In this document: piece by piece, positions 30,183 through 39,118 of the stretch
How the letters are laid out: every line of letters begins with the position of its first letter
Position numbering within the stretch: the stretch's first letter is position 1
Assembly (NCBI GenBank): GCA_963816435.1
Contig: CAWFKS010000003.1
Coordinates: forward strand, 1-52,123
From: CAWFKS01 sp963816435
GTDB taxonomy: Bacteria; Pseudomonadota; Alphaproteobacteria; Rhizobiales; Rhizobiaceae
Reading direction: 5' to 3'
DNA length: 52,123 nucleotides
The notes under the pieces: generated by a model
Databases searched by the model: none
The model's input: only the letters and a program-made list of their open reading frames with translations
Told to the model about the DNA's origin: nothing
Position numbers and translations under genes: made by a program

Positions 30183-31579
30183 CTACTGATCGGCCAGCGG
30201 CATGGTCATGCGGCAGCGCAGGCCCTCGGGCAGGAAGTGCAGCTCGACGCTGCCGAGCTGCTGCGCCAGAACCCGCGTGAGCAGCAGCGTGCCGAAGCCG
30301 TATTGAGCCGGCTCGACCGTCGGCGGCCCGCCGGATTCGGTCCAAACCAGCTCCATGCCCTCGGGAACGCGCGACCAGGTGATCTCGACGTGGCCGCCGC
30401 GGCGGGACAGTGCGCCGTATTTGGCTGCGTTGGTGCACAGTTCGTGCAGCGCCAGCGCCAGCGGCACGTTGGCGACCGGCGGCAGGGTGAAATCGTCGCC
30501 GACGATCGAAATCGGATCGTTGGTCCACGTCGCGATAGGGTCCGGTGATCTCCTCCACCAGCGGCCGGATGCCGAACACTTCCCAGTCGTTCTCGAGCAG
30601 CACGTTGTTGGCCTTGGCGAGCGCCTGCAGCCGTCCCTGGAACGTCTTCAACTGATCGCGAACGTCGCCGCCCGGGCGGAAGGTCTGCGTCGCCAGCGAC
30701 TGAACCACGGTCAGCGAGTTCTTGACGCGGTGGTTGAGTTCGCGTGCCAGCAGCGTCTGCCGCTCGGTGTTGCGCTTGCGATCGTCGATGTCCATGAGCA
30801 CACCGAGCACGCGCTCGGGCGTATTCTGCTCGTCGAACAGGATTTCGGCGCGCACCATCAGCCAGCGCGCACCGCCGCCCGGTCGCCGCACCCGGAACTC
30901 TACCTCGAACTGCGCATCGCCGCGTCCTACCGCCTCCTGGCCGGCGGCGCGCACGCGCTCGTTCTCGCCTGGCAGGTAGCGCCTGCGCACTTCGTCGAGC
31001 GTCGGCTCGCGCATCCTCGGCGAAGCCGAACATCTCGTTGAAAGCCGGCGAACTGCGCACCTCCTGCGTCATGCAGGTTCGACCTGCCCACAAGCGCCAT
31101 GCCGGCGGCCTCGATCGCCAGCCGCTGCGTCATCTCGCTGTCGGCAAGGGCCGTCTCGGTGCGCTTGCGCTCGGTGATGTCCTGGATGGTGCCGAGATAG
31201 CGCACGGCCCTGCTGCCGCCGTCGGTCTTCTGGAAGATCGCCTCGCCATGCGCCAGCACCCAGCGCAGCTCGCCGGTGTCGGCGCGCAGGATCCGGTATT
31301 CGTATGACGGTTTTTCGCGCAGCTCGGGATCGAACGCCCGCTGGGAAAGACCCCGCGGTCCGGGGAAGATCGTCCGGATGGGTGACATCGCGGATCATTG
31401 CGAATTCGACCTCGGCACCCGGCGCGAACCCGAATATCGACCGCGCCCGCGCCGACAGTTCGACCTCGCCGGTGGCGACGTTCCAGTCCCATATCGCCGA
31501 TTTCCGCCGCCCGCAGCGCGATCTTCAGGCGCAGTTCACTTTCACGCAAACTCTGATCGATCGGACGCGACGGTTTCAA
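30183..31579 (-). CDS. PAS-PAS-HWE/HisKA_2-type sensor histidine kinase, several frameshifts
   Basis: Cytoplasmic sensor kinase without membrane segments. PAS 1 near the N-terminus: ESELRLKIALRAAEIGDWDW (after removing an extra A near 31491), closing YLGTIQDITERK. PAS 2: SPAFNEMFGF to GVLMDIDDRKR. The HWE-type phosphoacceptor region is LLARELNHRVKNSLTVVQSL, and the ATPase domain has ALALHELCTNAAKYGALS and YGFGTLLLTRVLAQQLG. At least four indels scatter the chain over three frames. I prefer TTG 31579, behind ribosome site GGGAGG; ATG 31654 is an alternative. No partner response regulator adjoins it, which is common for HWE kinases in Rhizobiales. Confidence 0.82.
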
Positions 31580-31729
31580 TGCCCCCCTCCCGCAGGTGCC
31601 CCGCATGGCGGTCGTGGCCAAGCCGGAAACGTTCAGTGATGCAGGGAGTTGCATCAAAAGACATAATTTTTCCTCCCCGGCAAAAACGCCGCGAACGGGC
31701 CGTCCGCCGTCGGGCGGCGACGTGCGCCG

Positions 31730-32662
31730 TCACCAGGGCCAGGCGCCGCGCCCGAGCGCCTGCAGCGCCTCGGCGATGCGATCGAAACTGCGTCGCGCGC
31801 GCTCGACCGTGGTGCGGGCGCGCAGATAGCCGTGGACCAGGCCCTGCTCCTCGAACCAGACGGCGCGACCTCCCGCCGCCAGCAGGCGGTCGCGATAGGC
31901 CTCGCCGTCCGAAGCCAGCGGATCGCACTCGGCGCTGACGATGACGGTCGGTGGCAGGCGGGAAAAGTCCCGGTCCTGCAGCGGAGCGGCCGTCGGATCG
32001 CCGGCACCGGCGCCGCGAATGTCGCCATAGAAGGCGATGTCGCGGGTCGTCAGCATCGGCGCTTCCGCGTGCTCGACGTAGGAACGCGCGCCGATGTCGC
32101 CGCCGAGGCCGGGATAGATGAGCACCTGCCCGGCAGGCTGCGGCCCCTTCCCGCGAACCGCATGCGCGACCGCTGCGGCAAGGTTGCCGCCGGCCGAATC
32201 TCCGCACAGCAGGATCGGCCTTCCGTAAGTCGCCACCGACCATTTGTATGCGGCGAGCGCATCCTGGAAGGCGGCCGGATGGCGGTGCTCCGGCGCCAGC
32301 CGATAGTCGACGGAGACGGTCCGATAGCCGGTGCGCGCACAGATTTCCGCACAGACGTCGTCGTGGCTTTCCAGGCCGCCGACGACGAAGCCGCCACCGT
32401 GGAAATAGAGCACGAGCGCGGCATCGTCGGCCGCCTCGTTGTCGTAGATCCTGATCGGGATTTCGTGATCGGTCGCCGGTATCGTGGCGTCGCCCGCCGT
32501 CACGCCTTCGGGATAGCCGGCGAAGAATTCGCGGCACATCCGGTCGTAGACGGCGCGCTGTTCTTCGACCGAAAGGTTCACCGCGTCGGGCGGATAGAAG
32601 GCGTTCGTCCGCTCGATGAAGGCCCAGGTCTCGGCATCGATCAGCTTGGAATAATCGGTCAT
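31730..32662 (-). CDS. Alpha/beta hydrolase, hormone-sensitive-lipase (type IV esterase) family
   Basis: 310 residues, intact. Oxyanion motif YFHGGGFVVGG (about residues 87-97), nucleophile elbow GDSAGGN, acid in VSAECDPLASDG and catalytic His in GLVHGYLR. ATG 32662 overlaps the caiD stop (ATGA), so it is translationally coupled to the carnitine operon. It could deacylate short-chain acylcarnitines or act as a thioesterase on carnitinyl- or betainyl-CoA. That role is inferred from the operon only; family members act on many small esters. Confidence 0.88.
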   Translation of the reverse strand: MTDYSKLIDAETWAFIERTNAFYPPDAVNLSVEEQRAVYDRMCREFFAGYPEGVTAGDATIPATDHEIPIRIYDNEAADDAALVLYFHGGGFVVGGLESHDDVCAEICARTGYRTVSVDYRLAPEHRHPAAFQDALAAYKWSVATYGRPILLCGDSAGGNLAAAVAHAVRGKGPQPAGQVLIYPGLGGDIGARSYVEHAEAPMLTTRDIAFYGDIRGAGAGDPTAAPLQDRDFSRLPPTVIVSAECDPLASDGEAYRDRLLAAGGRAVWFEEQGLVHGYLRARTTVERARRSFDRIAEALQALGRGAWPW

Positions 32663-33441
32663 CTGCCCTTCCAGACCGGATCGCGCTTCTCGGCGAAGGC
32701 GCGAAAGCCCTCGAGATTGTCTTCCGAGGCGTAGAGCTCGTCCACGGTGCGGAACTTGCGCTTGGTGATCCAGTTCATCGCGTCCTGGAACTCCATCGCC
32801 TCGGCCTTGCGCGCCACCTCCTTGATGGCGGCGAAGACTAGCGGCGGCCCCGAGGCGAGCAGCCGCGCGACCTCCCAGACCCGCTCCTCCAGCTTCTCCG
32901 ACGGCAGCACCTCGTTGACGAGGCCCCAGCGGTGCGCCTCGACCGCATCCATCCAGCGGCCGGTGAGAAGCAGGTCCATGGCGACGTGGTAGGGCATGCG
33001 CTTCGGCAACTTCACCGTCGCCGCGTCGGCCAGCGTGCCGGCCCTGATCTCGGGCAGCGCGAAGGAGGAATGTTCGGACGCGTAGATGAGGTCGCAGGAC
33101 AGCGCCAGCTCGAAACCGCCACCGACCGCCATCCCGTTGACGCAGGCGATCACCGGCTTGTTCATGTCGCGCATTTCCTGCAGGCCGGCGAAGCCGCCCG
33201 GGCCATAGTCGCCGTCGACCGCATCCCCGCCGGCAGCCGCCTTGAGATCCCAGCCGGCAGAGAAGAACTTGTCGCCTGCCGTCTTGACGATCGCCACCCT
33301 GAGATCGGGATCGTCACGGAAGGCAAGGAAGGTCTCGCCCATCAGCCGCGACGTTGCGAGGTCGATGGCGTTGGCTTTCGGCCGGTCGAGCGTCACTTCC
33401 AGGACACCGCCCTCGCGGCGGGTCTTCACGACATCGGACAT
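32659..33441 (-). CDS. caiD: Carnitinyl-CoA dehydratase / crotonobetainyl-CoA hydratase
   Basis: Interconverts crotonobetainyl-CoA and L-carnitinyl-CoA. 260 residues from ATG 33441, ribosome site AGGGAGAAG. Crotonase fold: VTLDRPKANAIDLATS, FFSAGWDLKAAA (oxyanion hole), VNGMAVGGGFELALSCDL, EIRAGTLADAATVKLPKRMP, and the ending AEKRDPVWKGR as in enteric CaiD. Lies between the acyl-CoA synthetase (44-base gap) and the esterase (4-base overlap). Confidence 0.92.
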   Translation of the reverse strand: MSDVVKTRREGGVLEVTLDRPKANAIDLATSRLMGETFLAFRDDPDLRVAIVKTAGDKFFSAGWDLKAAAGGDAVDGDYGPGGFAGLQEMRDMNKPVIACVNGMAVGGGFELALSCDLIYASEHSSFALPEIRAGTLADAATVKLPKRMPYHVAMDLLLTGRWMDAVEAHRWGLVNEVLPSEKLEERVWEVARLLASGPPLVFAAIKEVARKAEAMEFQDAMNWITKRKFRTVDELYASEDNLEGFRAFAEKRDPVWKGR

Positions 33442-33485
33442 GTTCTTCTCCCTGTCTGCGGGTTCGTCTCCAGCGCGGGTTCGCG

Positions 33486-35680
33486 CTATCCGGCCAGTCT
33501 CTCTTCGCCGTGCAGGCTCATTTCGGGCGCACGGGTCACCATCAGGGCGTCGGCGATCCACGCGCCCTCGCCCTCGCGGCAAACGATCAGCGGGTTGACG
33601 TCGAGTTCCGCGAGCTCGCCGGCATGATCGAGCGCGAAGGCGCCGATGCCGAGGATCGCGTCCACAGCCGCGTCGATATCGGCCCGCGGTCGACCGCGGA
33701 ACCCGTCGAGCAGCGGGAACAGCTTGAGCCCGCGCAGCGCCGCCTCGACGTCGTCCCGCGAGGCAGGCAACAGCAGGGTGGCGCTGTCCTTCAGCAGCTC
33801 GACCATGACGCCGCCCGAGCCGACGGTCATCACCGGGCCGAACAGCGGATCACGGGTGACGCCGACGATAAGCTCGGCGACGCCGCCGGTGACCATGCGC
33901 TCGACATAGAGCCCGCTGCCCAGTCCGGCGAGCGCCGCCGCGGCATCCCGCAACTGCACCAGATCATGAAGCCCGAGCCGCACCGCGCCGGCTTCCGACT
34001 TGTGCGCGATGCCGAGCGCCTTCAGCGCCACCGGATAGCCGAGCCGTTGGGCCGCATCGATCGCCGCATTGGCGCTGTCGGCCGGCTCGCCTCGCGGCAC
34101 CGGCAGTCCGGCGGCCGCCAGAAGCGATTTCGCCTCCGCCTCGGACAGAGTGGTTGCCTCTCCCTCAAGTGGAGGGTGGACATTCGCCGACGGCGGTTGG
34201 ACGGGCCGGATCGCATCGGCCGCGCTCGGCATCGGACTGCCCCACGCGTCCTGCTTCTCTCGGTGCCCTCCCCTCAACGGAGAGGGAAATGGCCAGCGCC
34301 ACGCCTCTCCGACTGATGCGGCGGCCTCGGCGGCGTCCAGCGCCTCCGCAATGCCCATCAGCGGCACGATGCCGCGATCGAGCAGCGATGCGCAATATTC
34401 TTCCGGAAGGTTTTCCGGCATCGAGGAAACGATCGCGCCGCGCGCGCTGCCGGCACGCAGCGCCGCCTCGAACGCGTCCACGGTGGGCCACCAGTCGATG
34501 TCGAAACAGCGGTCGCTGCGCGGAAAGTCGAGCACCAGCATGTTGAGGTCGAATCCGCCCGCCACCATCGCCGAGAACGTCGCGGTCATCGCCGGCAGGT
34601 CGTTCCAGATGAAGGTGTGGTAGTCGAGCGGATTGGCGACCGCCACCAGCGGCCCGAGGGTCGCCTTGACCTTGGCATGGTGGTGCCGGTCGAGCGGTGG
34701 AAAGATCACCTCGCGCCCTTCGGCCGCATCGGCCATCACCGACGCCTCGCCGCCCGAGCAGCTCATCGAGGACAGGCGATTTCCCGCCAGCGGCCCGATC
34801 GCGTGGAAAAGCTTCAGCGTCTCCAGGAAGGACGGGAATCGAATGGACGCGCGCGATGCCCGAGCCGGTTCAGGAACGCCTCGGAGGCGGCGTCCGAACC
34901 GGCGAGCGAGGCGGTGTGCGAGACGGTCGCGGCACGCGCCTGTTCCGAACGTCCCACCTTCATCGCCACGATCGGCTTTTGCAGTTCGCGGGCACGGGCG
35001 GCCAGGCGTTCGAAGCCGTCGACGGAGTCGAAACCCTCTATGTGCAGCCCGAGGGCGGAAACCCGCTCGTCCTCGATCAGACCCAGCGCCATTTCCGACA
35101 GGCCGGTCTGTGCCTGGTTGCCCGCGGTCATCAGGTAGGCGACCGGCAGGCCGCGCTTCTGCATCGTCATGTTGATGGCGATGTTGGAGGACTGCGTGAG
35201 GATCGCGACGCCGCGCGCGCCTTCGGCCAGGCGCTGGCCGCCGTGCTGGTCCGGCCACAGCAGCGCGCCGTCGGCATAGTTGATGAGGCCGTAGCAGTTT
35301 GGCCCGATCACCGGCATCTCGCCGGCCGCTTCGACCAGTGCCGTCTGAAGCCCCGCGCCCTCGCCGCCGTCGTCGCCGGTTTCCAGGAAGCCGGAGGCGA
35401 AGCAGACCGCGCCACCCCCGCCCATCGCGGCAAGCTCGCGCACGACGTCGATCGTCACGTTGCGGTTGACGCCGATGAAGGTCGCATCCGGCGCGGACGG
35501 CAACTCATCCAGCGAGCGGAAGGCGCGGACGCCGGCGATCTCGTGCTTGACCGGGTGCACCGGCCAGATGTCGCCGGCGAACCCCATCTTGAGCGACTGC
35601 GCCACGACATTGGTGCCGAAGAACCCGCCACCCACGACGGCGATGGATTTCGGGCGCAGCAGGCGGTCGAGGCGGGTCAT
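33486..35680 (-). CDS. NDP-forming acyl-CoA synthetase (AcsAB fusion type), two indels and an in-frame palindromic repeat
   Basis: Activates a carboxylic acid with ATP and CoA through a phosphohistidine mechanism. Domains: CoA-binding (PKSIAVVGGGFFGTNV), CoA-ligase (VIGPNCYGLINY; GVAILTQSSNIAINM; ATVSHTASLAG with the catalytic His), second ligase domain (WPTVDAFEAALRAG) and C-terminal ATP-grasp (SEAEAKSLLAAAGLPVPRGE; GYPVALKALGIAHKSEAGAV). Two extra bases near 34857 and 34838 break the frame. Between the second ligase domain and ATP-grasp lie about 43 residues translated from a palindromic repeat (34156-34286). Replaces the CaiC-type ligase: likely gamma-butyrobetaine or carnitine activation, inferred from neighbours. 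About 731 residues. Confidence 0.87.
34156..34286. repeat. Palindromic repeat copy read in frame inside the acyl-CoA synthetase gene
   Basis: Left end TCCCTCAAGTGGAGGGTGG (stem CCCTC/GAGGG) and right end GCCCTCCCCTCAACGGAGAG, both matching the ends of the intergenic copy at 35691-35812. The core 34158-34286 is 129 bases, a multiple of three, and encodes SPLRGG...PPLEGE on the minus strand without a stop. It lies in the flexible linker before the ATP-grasp domain. Confidence 0.65.
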
Positions 35681-35690
35681 GGCGTTCGAC

Positions 35691-35812
35691 CTCCCTCCCC
35701 TCGACGGGGAGGGTGTCCGGCCACAGGCCGGACGGGTGGGGTGAAGCCGGCCGAAACATTCACCCCCTCCGCCTCGCTACCGCTCGGCACCTCCCCCGTC
35801 GAGGGGGAGGAG
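35691..35812. repeat. Intergenic palindromic mosaic repeat (rhizobial RIME-like)
   Basis: Three hairpins in about 120 bases: CCCTCCCC-TCGAC-GGGGAGGG (35693-35713), TCCGGCC-ACA-GGCCGGA (35716-35732) and CCTCCCCC-GTCGA-GGGGGAGG (35790-35810). It occupies most of the 169-base gap between the acyl-CoA dehydrogenase and acyl-CoA synthetase genes of one operon. Layout resembles the RIME-type elements scattered in Rhizobiales genomes. Confidence 0.75.
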
Positions 35813-35849
35813 GCCGGCTGCGCGCGAGATTGCGCCTCCATGACCATGG

Positions 35850-37016
35850 TCATGCTCCCAGCGGCCTGAGAAGCTGCCGCGAGATGATGTGGCGCTGGAT
35901 CTCGGAGGTGCCCTCCCAGATGCGCTCGACGCGGGCATCGCGCCAGATGCGCTCCAGCGGCAGTTCGTCCATCAGGCCCATGCCGCCGTGAATCTGGATG
36001 GCCTCGTCGGCGACGAAGGCAAGCATCTCGGTGGCCTTGAGCTTGGCCATCGCCATGTCCTCGTCGGTGACGGTGCCCTGGTCGTATTTCCACGCCGGCT
36101 TCCAAGCAGCATCAGGTTGGCCGCCTTCAGTTCCGTCGCCATGTCGGCGAGCTTGAAGGACACGCCCTGGAACTTGCCGATCTGCTGGCCGAACTGCTTG
36201 CGCTGCGCCGACCATTCGACGGCATGGGAGAAGGCCCGTTCGGCGCGGCCGATCGACGTGGCCGCGACCTGCAGCCGGGTTGCGCCGAGCCAGGAGTTGG
36301 CCACCTCGAAGCCCTGATGCGGTTCTCCCAATACCTGCGAAGCAGGCAGGCGAACATCGTCGAATTCGAGGATCGAGTTGGTGTAGCCGCGATGCGAAAC
36401 GTTGCGGTAGCCTTCGCGCACGGTGAAGCCGGGCGTGCCCTTGTCGACGAAGAAGGCGGTGATCTTCTTGCGCTTTCCGCGCGGCGTATCCTCCTCGCCG
36501 CGACGCCATGAACACGATGGCGAAGCCGGCGATGTCGGCATGGCTGATGAAGTGCTTGGTTCCATTGAGCACCCAGTCGTCGCCGTCCTGGCGCGCCGTC
36601 GCCTTCATGCCGCGCAGGTCGGAGCCGGCGCCGGGCTCGGTCATCGCCAGGCAGTCCCACGTCTCGCCGCGAATGCAGGGATAGAGATATTTCTCCTTCT
36701 GCTCGTCGGTGCCGGCGAGCAGGATGTTGGAAGGCCGCGCCACGCAGGTCCAGTGCAGCGCGTAGTTGGCGCGCCCGAGTTCCTTCTCGTAGAGCAGCCA
36801 GGTCAGCGTATCGAGCCCGGCGCCGCCGACCTCCTCCGGCATGTTGGCCGCGTAGAGCCCGGCCTCGATCGCCTTGGCCTGCAACTCCTTGATCAGGTCC
36901 ATGCGCAGATGACCGGTGCGCTCCACCTCCGCCTCGTGCGGATAGAGCTCGTTCTCGACGAACGCCCGGGTCGTGTCGACGATGAGCTGCTGTTCCTCCG
37001 AAAGCGCGAAATCCAT
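35850..37016 (-). CDS. Acyl-CoA dehydrogenase (probable gamma-butyrobetainyl-CoA / crotonobetainyl-CoA type), two compensating frameshifts
   Basis: FAD flavoenzyme making or reducing the 2,3 double bond of an acyl-CoA. Marks: MDFALSEEQQLIVDTTRAFV, LAMTEPGAGSDLRGMKATA (FAD/substrate), GTKHFISHADIAGFAIVFM, IQIHGGMGLMDELPLERIWR and the ending VERIWEGTSEIQRHIISRQL. Between about 36505 and 36105 the true protein is in another frame (FFVDKGTPGFTVREGYRN; ERAFSHAVEWSAQRKQFGQQ), so two indels compensate. About 388 residues. Two bases separate it from the carnitine dehydrogenase stop. Substrate is inferred from the operon. Confidence 0.9.
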   Translation of the reverse strand: MDFALSEEQQLIVDTTRAFVENELYPHEAEVERTGHLRMDLIKELQAKAIEAGLYAANMPEEVGGAGLDTLTWLLYEKELGRANYALHWTCVARPSNILLAGTDEQKEKYLYPCIRGETWDCLAMTEPGAGSDLRGMKATARQDGDDWVLNGTKHFISHADIAGFAIVFMASRRGGYAARKAQEDHRLLRRQGHARLHRARRLPQRFASRLHQLDPRIRRCSPACFAGIGRTASGLRGGQLLARRNPAAGRGHVDRPRRTGLLPCRRMVGAAQAVRPADRQVPGRVLQARRHGDGTEGGQPDAAWKPAWKYDQGTVTDEDMAMAKLKATEMLAFVADEAIQIHGGMGLMDELPLERIWRDARVERIWEGTSEIQRHIISRQLLRPLGA

Positions 37017-37018
37017 GC

Positions 37019-38098
37019 TCAGCCCTTCTTCTTCGCCTTCGACGGCTTCTGCTTCTTGCCGGACTTGGCATCCTTCGCCGGCGTCTTTGCCGGCTTTGCG
37101 TCGCCAGCCTTCTTCAGCGCCTTGACGTAGTCCTTGTGCAGCGTGCCGGCGCCCCAGCCCTTGCCGCCGCGCGACTGCGAAAGCGCGGCCATGATCGACA
37201 CGAGGTTCTCGTCACGGATCTTCTCGAGCTCGCGGATCGACAGGCCATGCGCCTGCTCGTCGGACTGGTCTGCGATCTTGTCGACCAGCTCGTCGGTCAG
37301 CTCCGGCACGTCCATCAGCTTGGTCCAGGGCCACGACAGGCACGGTCCGAACTGGGCCATGAAATGGCGCATCCCGGCCTCGCCGCCGGCCACGCGATAG
37401 ACCTGGAACAGACCCATCTGCGCCCAGCGAAGGCCGAACGAATAGCGCATGATGTCGTCGAGTTCCTCGACGGTGGTGACGTCGTCCTTGATCAGCCACA
37501 GCGCCTCGCGCCACAGCGCCTCCAGCAGACGATCGCCGACGAATGCCTCGATCTCCTTGCGGATGACGACCGGCTTCATGCCGATCGAGGCGTAGAGCTG
37601 TTTCGCCCTTTCGATCGCATCCGGCGAAGTCTTGTCGCCGCCGACGATTTCAACCAGCGGCAGCAGGTAGACCGGGTTGTAGGGATGCGCCACGACCAGC
37701 CGCTCGGGGTGGGCGGTCATGGCAGGTTGCATGTCCGTCGGCTTGATGCCGGAGGTGGACGAGCCGATGATCGCGTCGGGCGCTGCGTGCGCGTCGATTT
37801 CGGCCAGCACCTTGTGCTTGATGTCGAGCCTCTCCGGCACGCTTTCCTGGATCAGGCCGGCGCCCTCGACCGCCTCGGCGATCGTCTTCACGAACCGGAT
37901 CTTGCCCGGCTTCGGAAGCGAATCCGTCATCTGCCGATAGGCGCGCCTGGCGTTCTTCATCACTTCGCCGACCTTGCGGTCGGCTTCCGGATCGGGATCG
38001 AACATCGAAACGTCGATGCCATTGAGCGCCAGACGCGCGGCCCAGCCCGCCCCGATGACGCCGCCGCCGATGCAGGCGGCCTTGTTGATCTTGCCCAT
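37019..38098 (-). CDS. lcdH: L-carnitine 3-dehydrogenase with extra Lys/Ala/Pro-rich tail
   Basis: Oxidises L-carnitine to 3-dehydrocarnitine with NAD+. 359 residues from ATG 38098. Rossmann motif ACIGGGVIGAGWAARLALNG, then ESVPERLDIKHKVLAEID, SSTSGIKPTDMQPAM, VVAHPYNPVYLLPLVEIVGG (3-hydroxyacyl-CoA dehydrogenase family), IEAFVGDRLLEALWREALWL and LRWAQMGLFQVYRVAGGEAG. The enzyme core ends near KDYVKALKKA. The last ~30 residues are almost only K, A, P, G and S (AKTPAKDAKSGKKQKPSKAK region). In some relatives a betainyl-CoA thioesterase domain is fused here; it is absent. Confidence 0.92.
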   Translation of the reverse strand: MGKINKAACIGGGVIGAGWAARLALNGIDVSMFDPDPEADRKVGEVMKNARRAYRQMTDSLPKPGKIRFVKTIAEAVEGAGLIQESVPERLDIKHKVLAEIDAHAAPDAIIGSSTSGIKPTDMQPAMTAHPERLVVAHPYNPVYLLPLVEIVGGDKTSPDAIERAKQLYASIGMKPVVIRKEIEAFVGDRLLEALWREALWLIKDDVTTVEELDDIMRYSFGLRWAQMGLFQVYRVAGGEAGMRHFMAQFGPCLSWPWTKLMDVPELTDELVDKIADQSDEQAHGLSIRELEKIRDENLVSIMAALSQSRGGKGWGAGTLHKDYVKALKKAGDAKPAKTPAKDAKSGKKQKPSKAKKKG

Positions 38099-38121
38099 GA
38101 GAATCGTTGCTCCGAAAGACC

Positions 38122-39039
38122 TCAAGCGGCAACCGGCGCGCGCTTGGTGAGGTTGAGTTTCTTGCGGACCTCCTCGGGTCCGATCACCTTCGCACCCATG
38201 CGCTCGACGATGCCGACGGCGCGCTCGACGAGCTGCGCATTGGTGGCGAGCACACCCTTGTCGAGCCATAGATTGTCTTCCAGGCCGACCCGCACATTGC
38301 CACCGGCCAGCACCGAGGCCGCGACATAGGCCATCTGGTTGCGTCCCAGTGCGAAGGCCGAAAAGGTCCATTCCGGCGGCACGTTGTTGACCATCGCCAT
38401 GAACGTATTGAGGTCGTCCGGCGCGCCCCACGGCACGCCCATGCAAAGCTGCACCAGCGCATCCGGCTTCAGCACGCCTTCGCTCACCAGCTGCTTGGCG
38501 AACCACAAATGTCCGGTGTCGAACGCCTCGATCTCCGGCTTCACGCCCATTTCCGTCATCATGCCGCCCATGGCGCGCAGCATGCCCGGCGTATTGGTCA
38601 TCACGTAGTCGGCCTCGGCGAAATTCATCGTGCCGCAGTCGAGCGTGCAGATCTCGGGCAGACACTGGCGCACGTGCTCGACGCGCTCGGCCGCGCCCGC
38701 CATGTCGGTGCCCGCCTCGTTGACCGGCAGCGGCTTTTCGGTCGAGCCGAAGGTGATGTCGCCGCCCATGCCGGCCGTCAGGTTGAGCACGACATCGACG
38801 TTGGCGTCACGAATGCGCTCGGTCACCTCGCGATAGAGCGCGACGTCGCGGCGCGGCTTGCCGGTCTCGGGATCGCGCACGTGGCAATGGACGATCGCCG
38901 CGCCGGCCTTGGCCGCGTCGATGGCGGACTCGGCGATCTGCTGCGGCGAGCGCGGCACGTGCGGGCTGCGGTCCTGCGTTCCGCCCGAGCCGGTGACGGC
39001 ACAGGTGATGAAGACCTCGCGGTTCATGGCGAGCGGCAT
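38122..39039 (-). CDS. Beta-keto acid cleavage enzyme (BKACE, DUF849), dehydrocarnitine type
   Basis: Zinc enzyme that condenses 3-dehydrocarnitine with acetyl-CoA to give betainyl-CoA and acetoacetate. 305 residues from ATG 39039, ribosome site AGGAGG. Marks: VFITCAVTGSGGTQDRSPHV, GAAIVHCHVRDPETGKPRRD (zinc histidines), NLTAGMGGD, CTLDCGTMNF, EAFDTGHLWFAKQL, GGNVRVGLEDNLWLDKG. Carnitine specificity rests on the adjoining dehydrogenase and on the homologous Pseudomonas cdh cluster. First gene of the operon. Confidence 0.9.
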   Translation of the reverse strand: MPLAMNREVFITCAVTGSGGTQDRSPHVPRSPQQIAESAIDAAKAGAAIVHCHVRDPETGKPRRDVALYREVTERIRDANVDVVLNLTAGMGGDITFGSTEKPLPVNEAGTDMAGAAERVEHVRQCLPEICTLDCGTMNFAEADYVMTNTPGMLRAMGGMMTEMGVKPEIEAFDTGHLWFAKQLVSEGVLKPDALVQLCMGVPWGAPDDLNTFMAMVNNVPPEWTFSAFALGRNQMAYVAASVLAGGNVRVGLEDNLWLDKGVLATNAQLVERAVGIVERMGAKVIGPEEVRKKLNLTKRAPVAA

Positions 39040-39118
39040 GAAATTCCTCCTGATCGAACAGACGGCCATGATGTGAGGCCTTGCCGTGCCTTGCTTTGCG
39101 ATTTACGAATTCCGATTG

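Noticed and set aside
31640..31729. A third copy of the purine element (AAAAGACATAATTTTTCC) and a terminator hairpin (CCGCC/GGCGG near 31704)
   Set aside because: The resemblance covers only A/T runs without the dyad, no purine gene adjoins, and the T-run lies too far from the short stem.
37019..38665. A 548-residue frame as a fusion protein with carnitine dehydrogenase
   Set aside because: The N-terminal 190 residues are an out-of-frame reading of the BKACE gene. The true start is ATG 38098.
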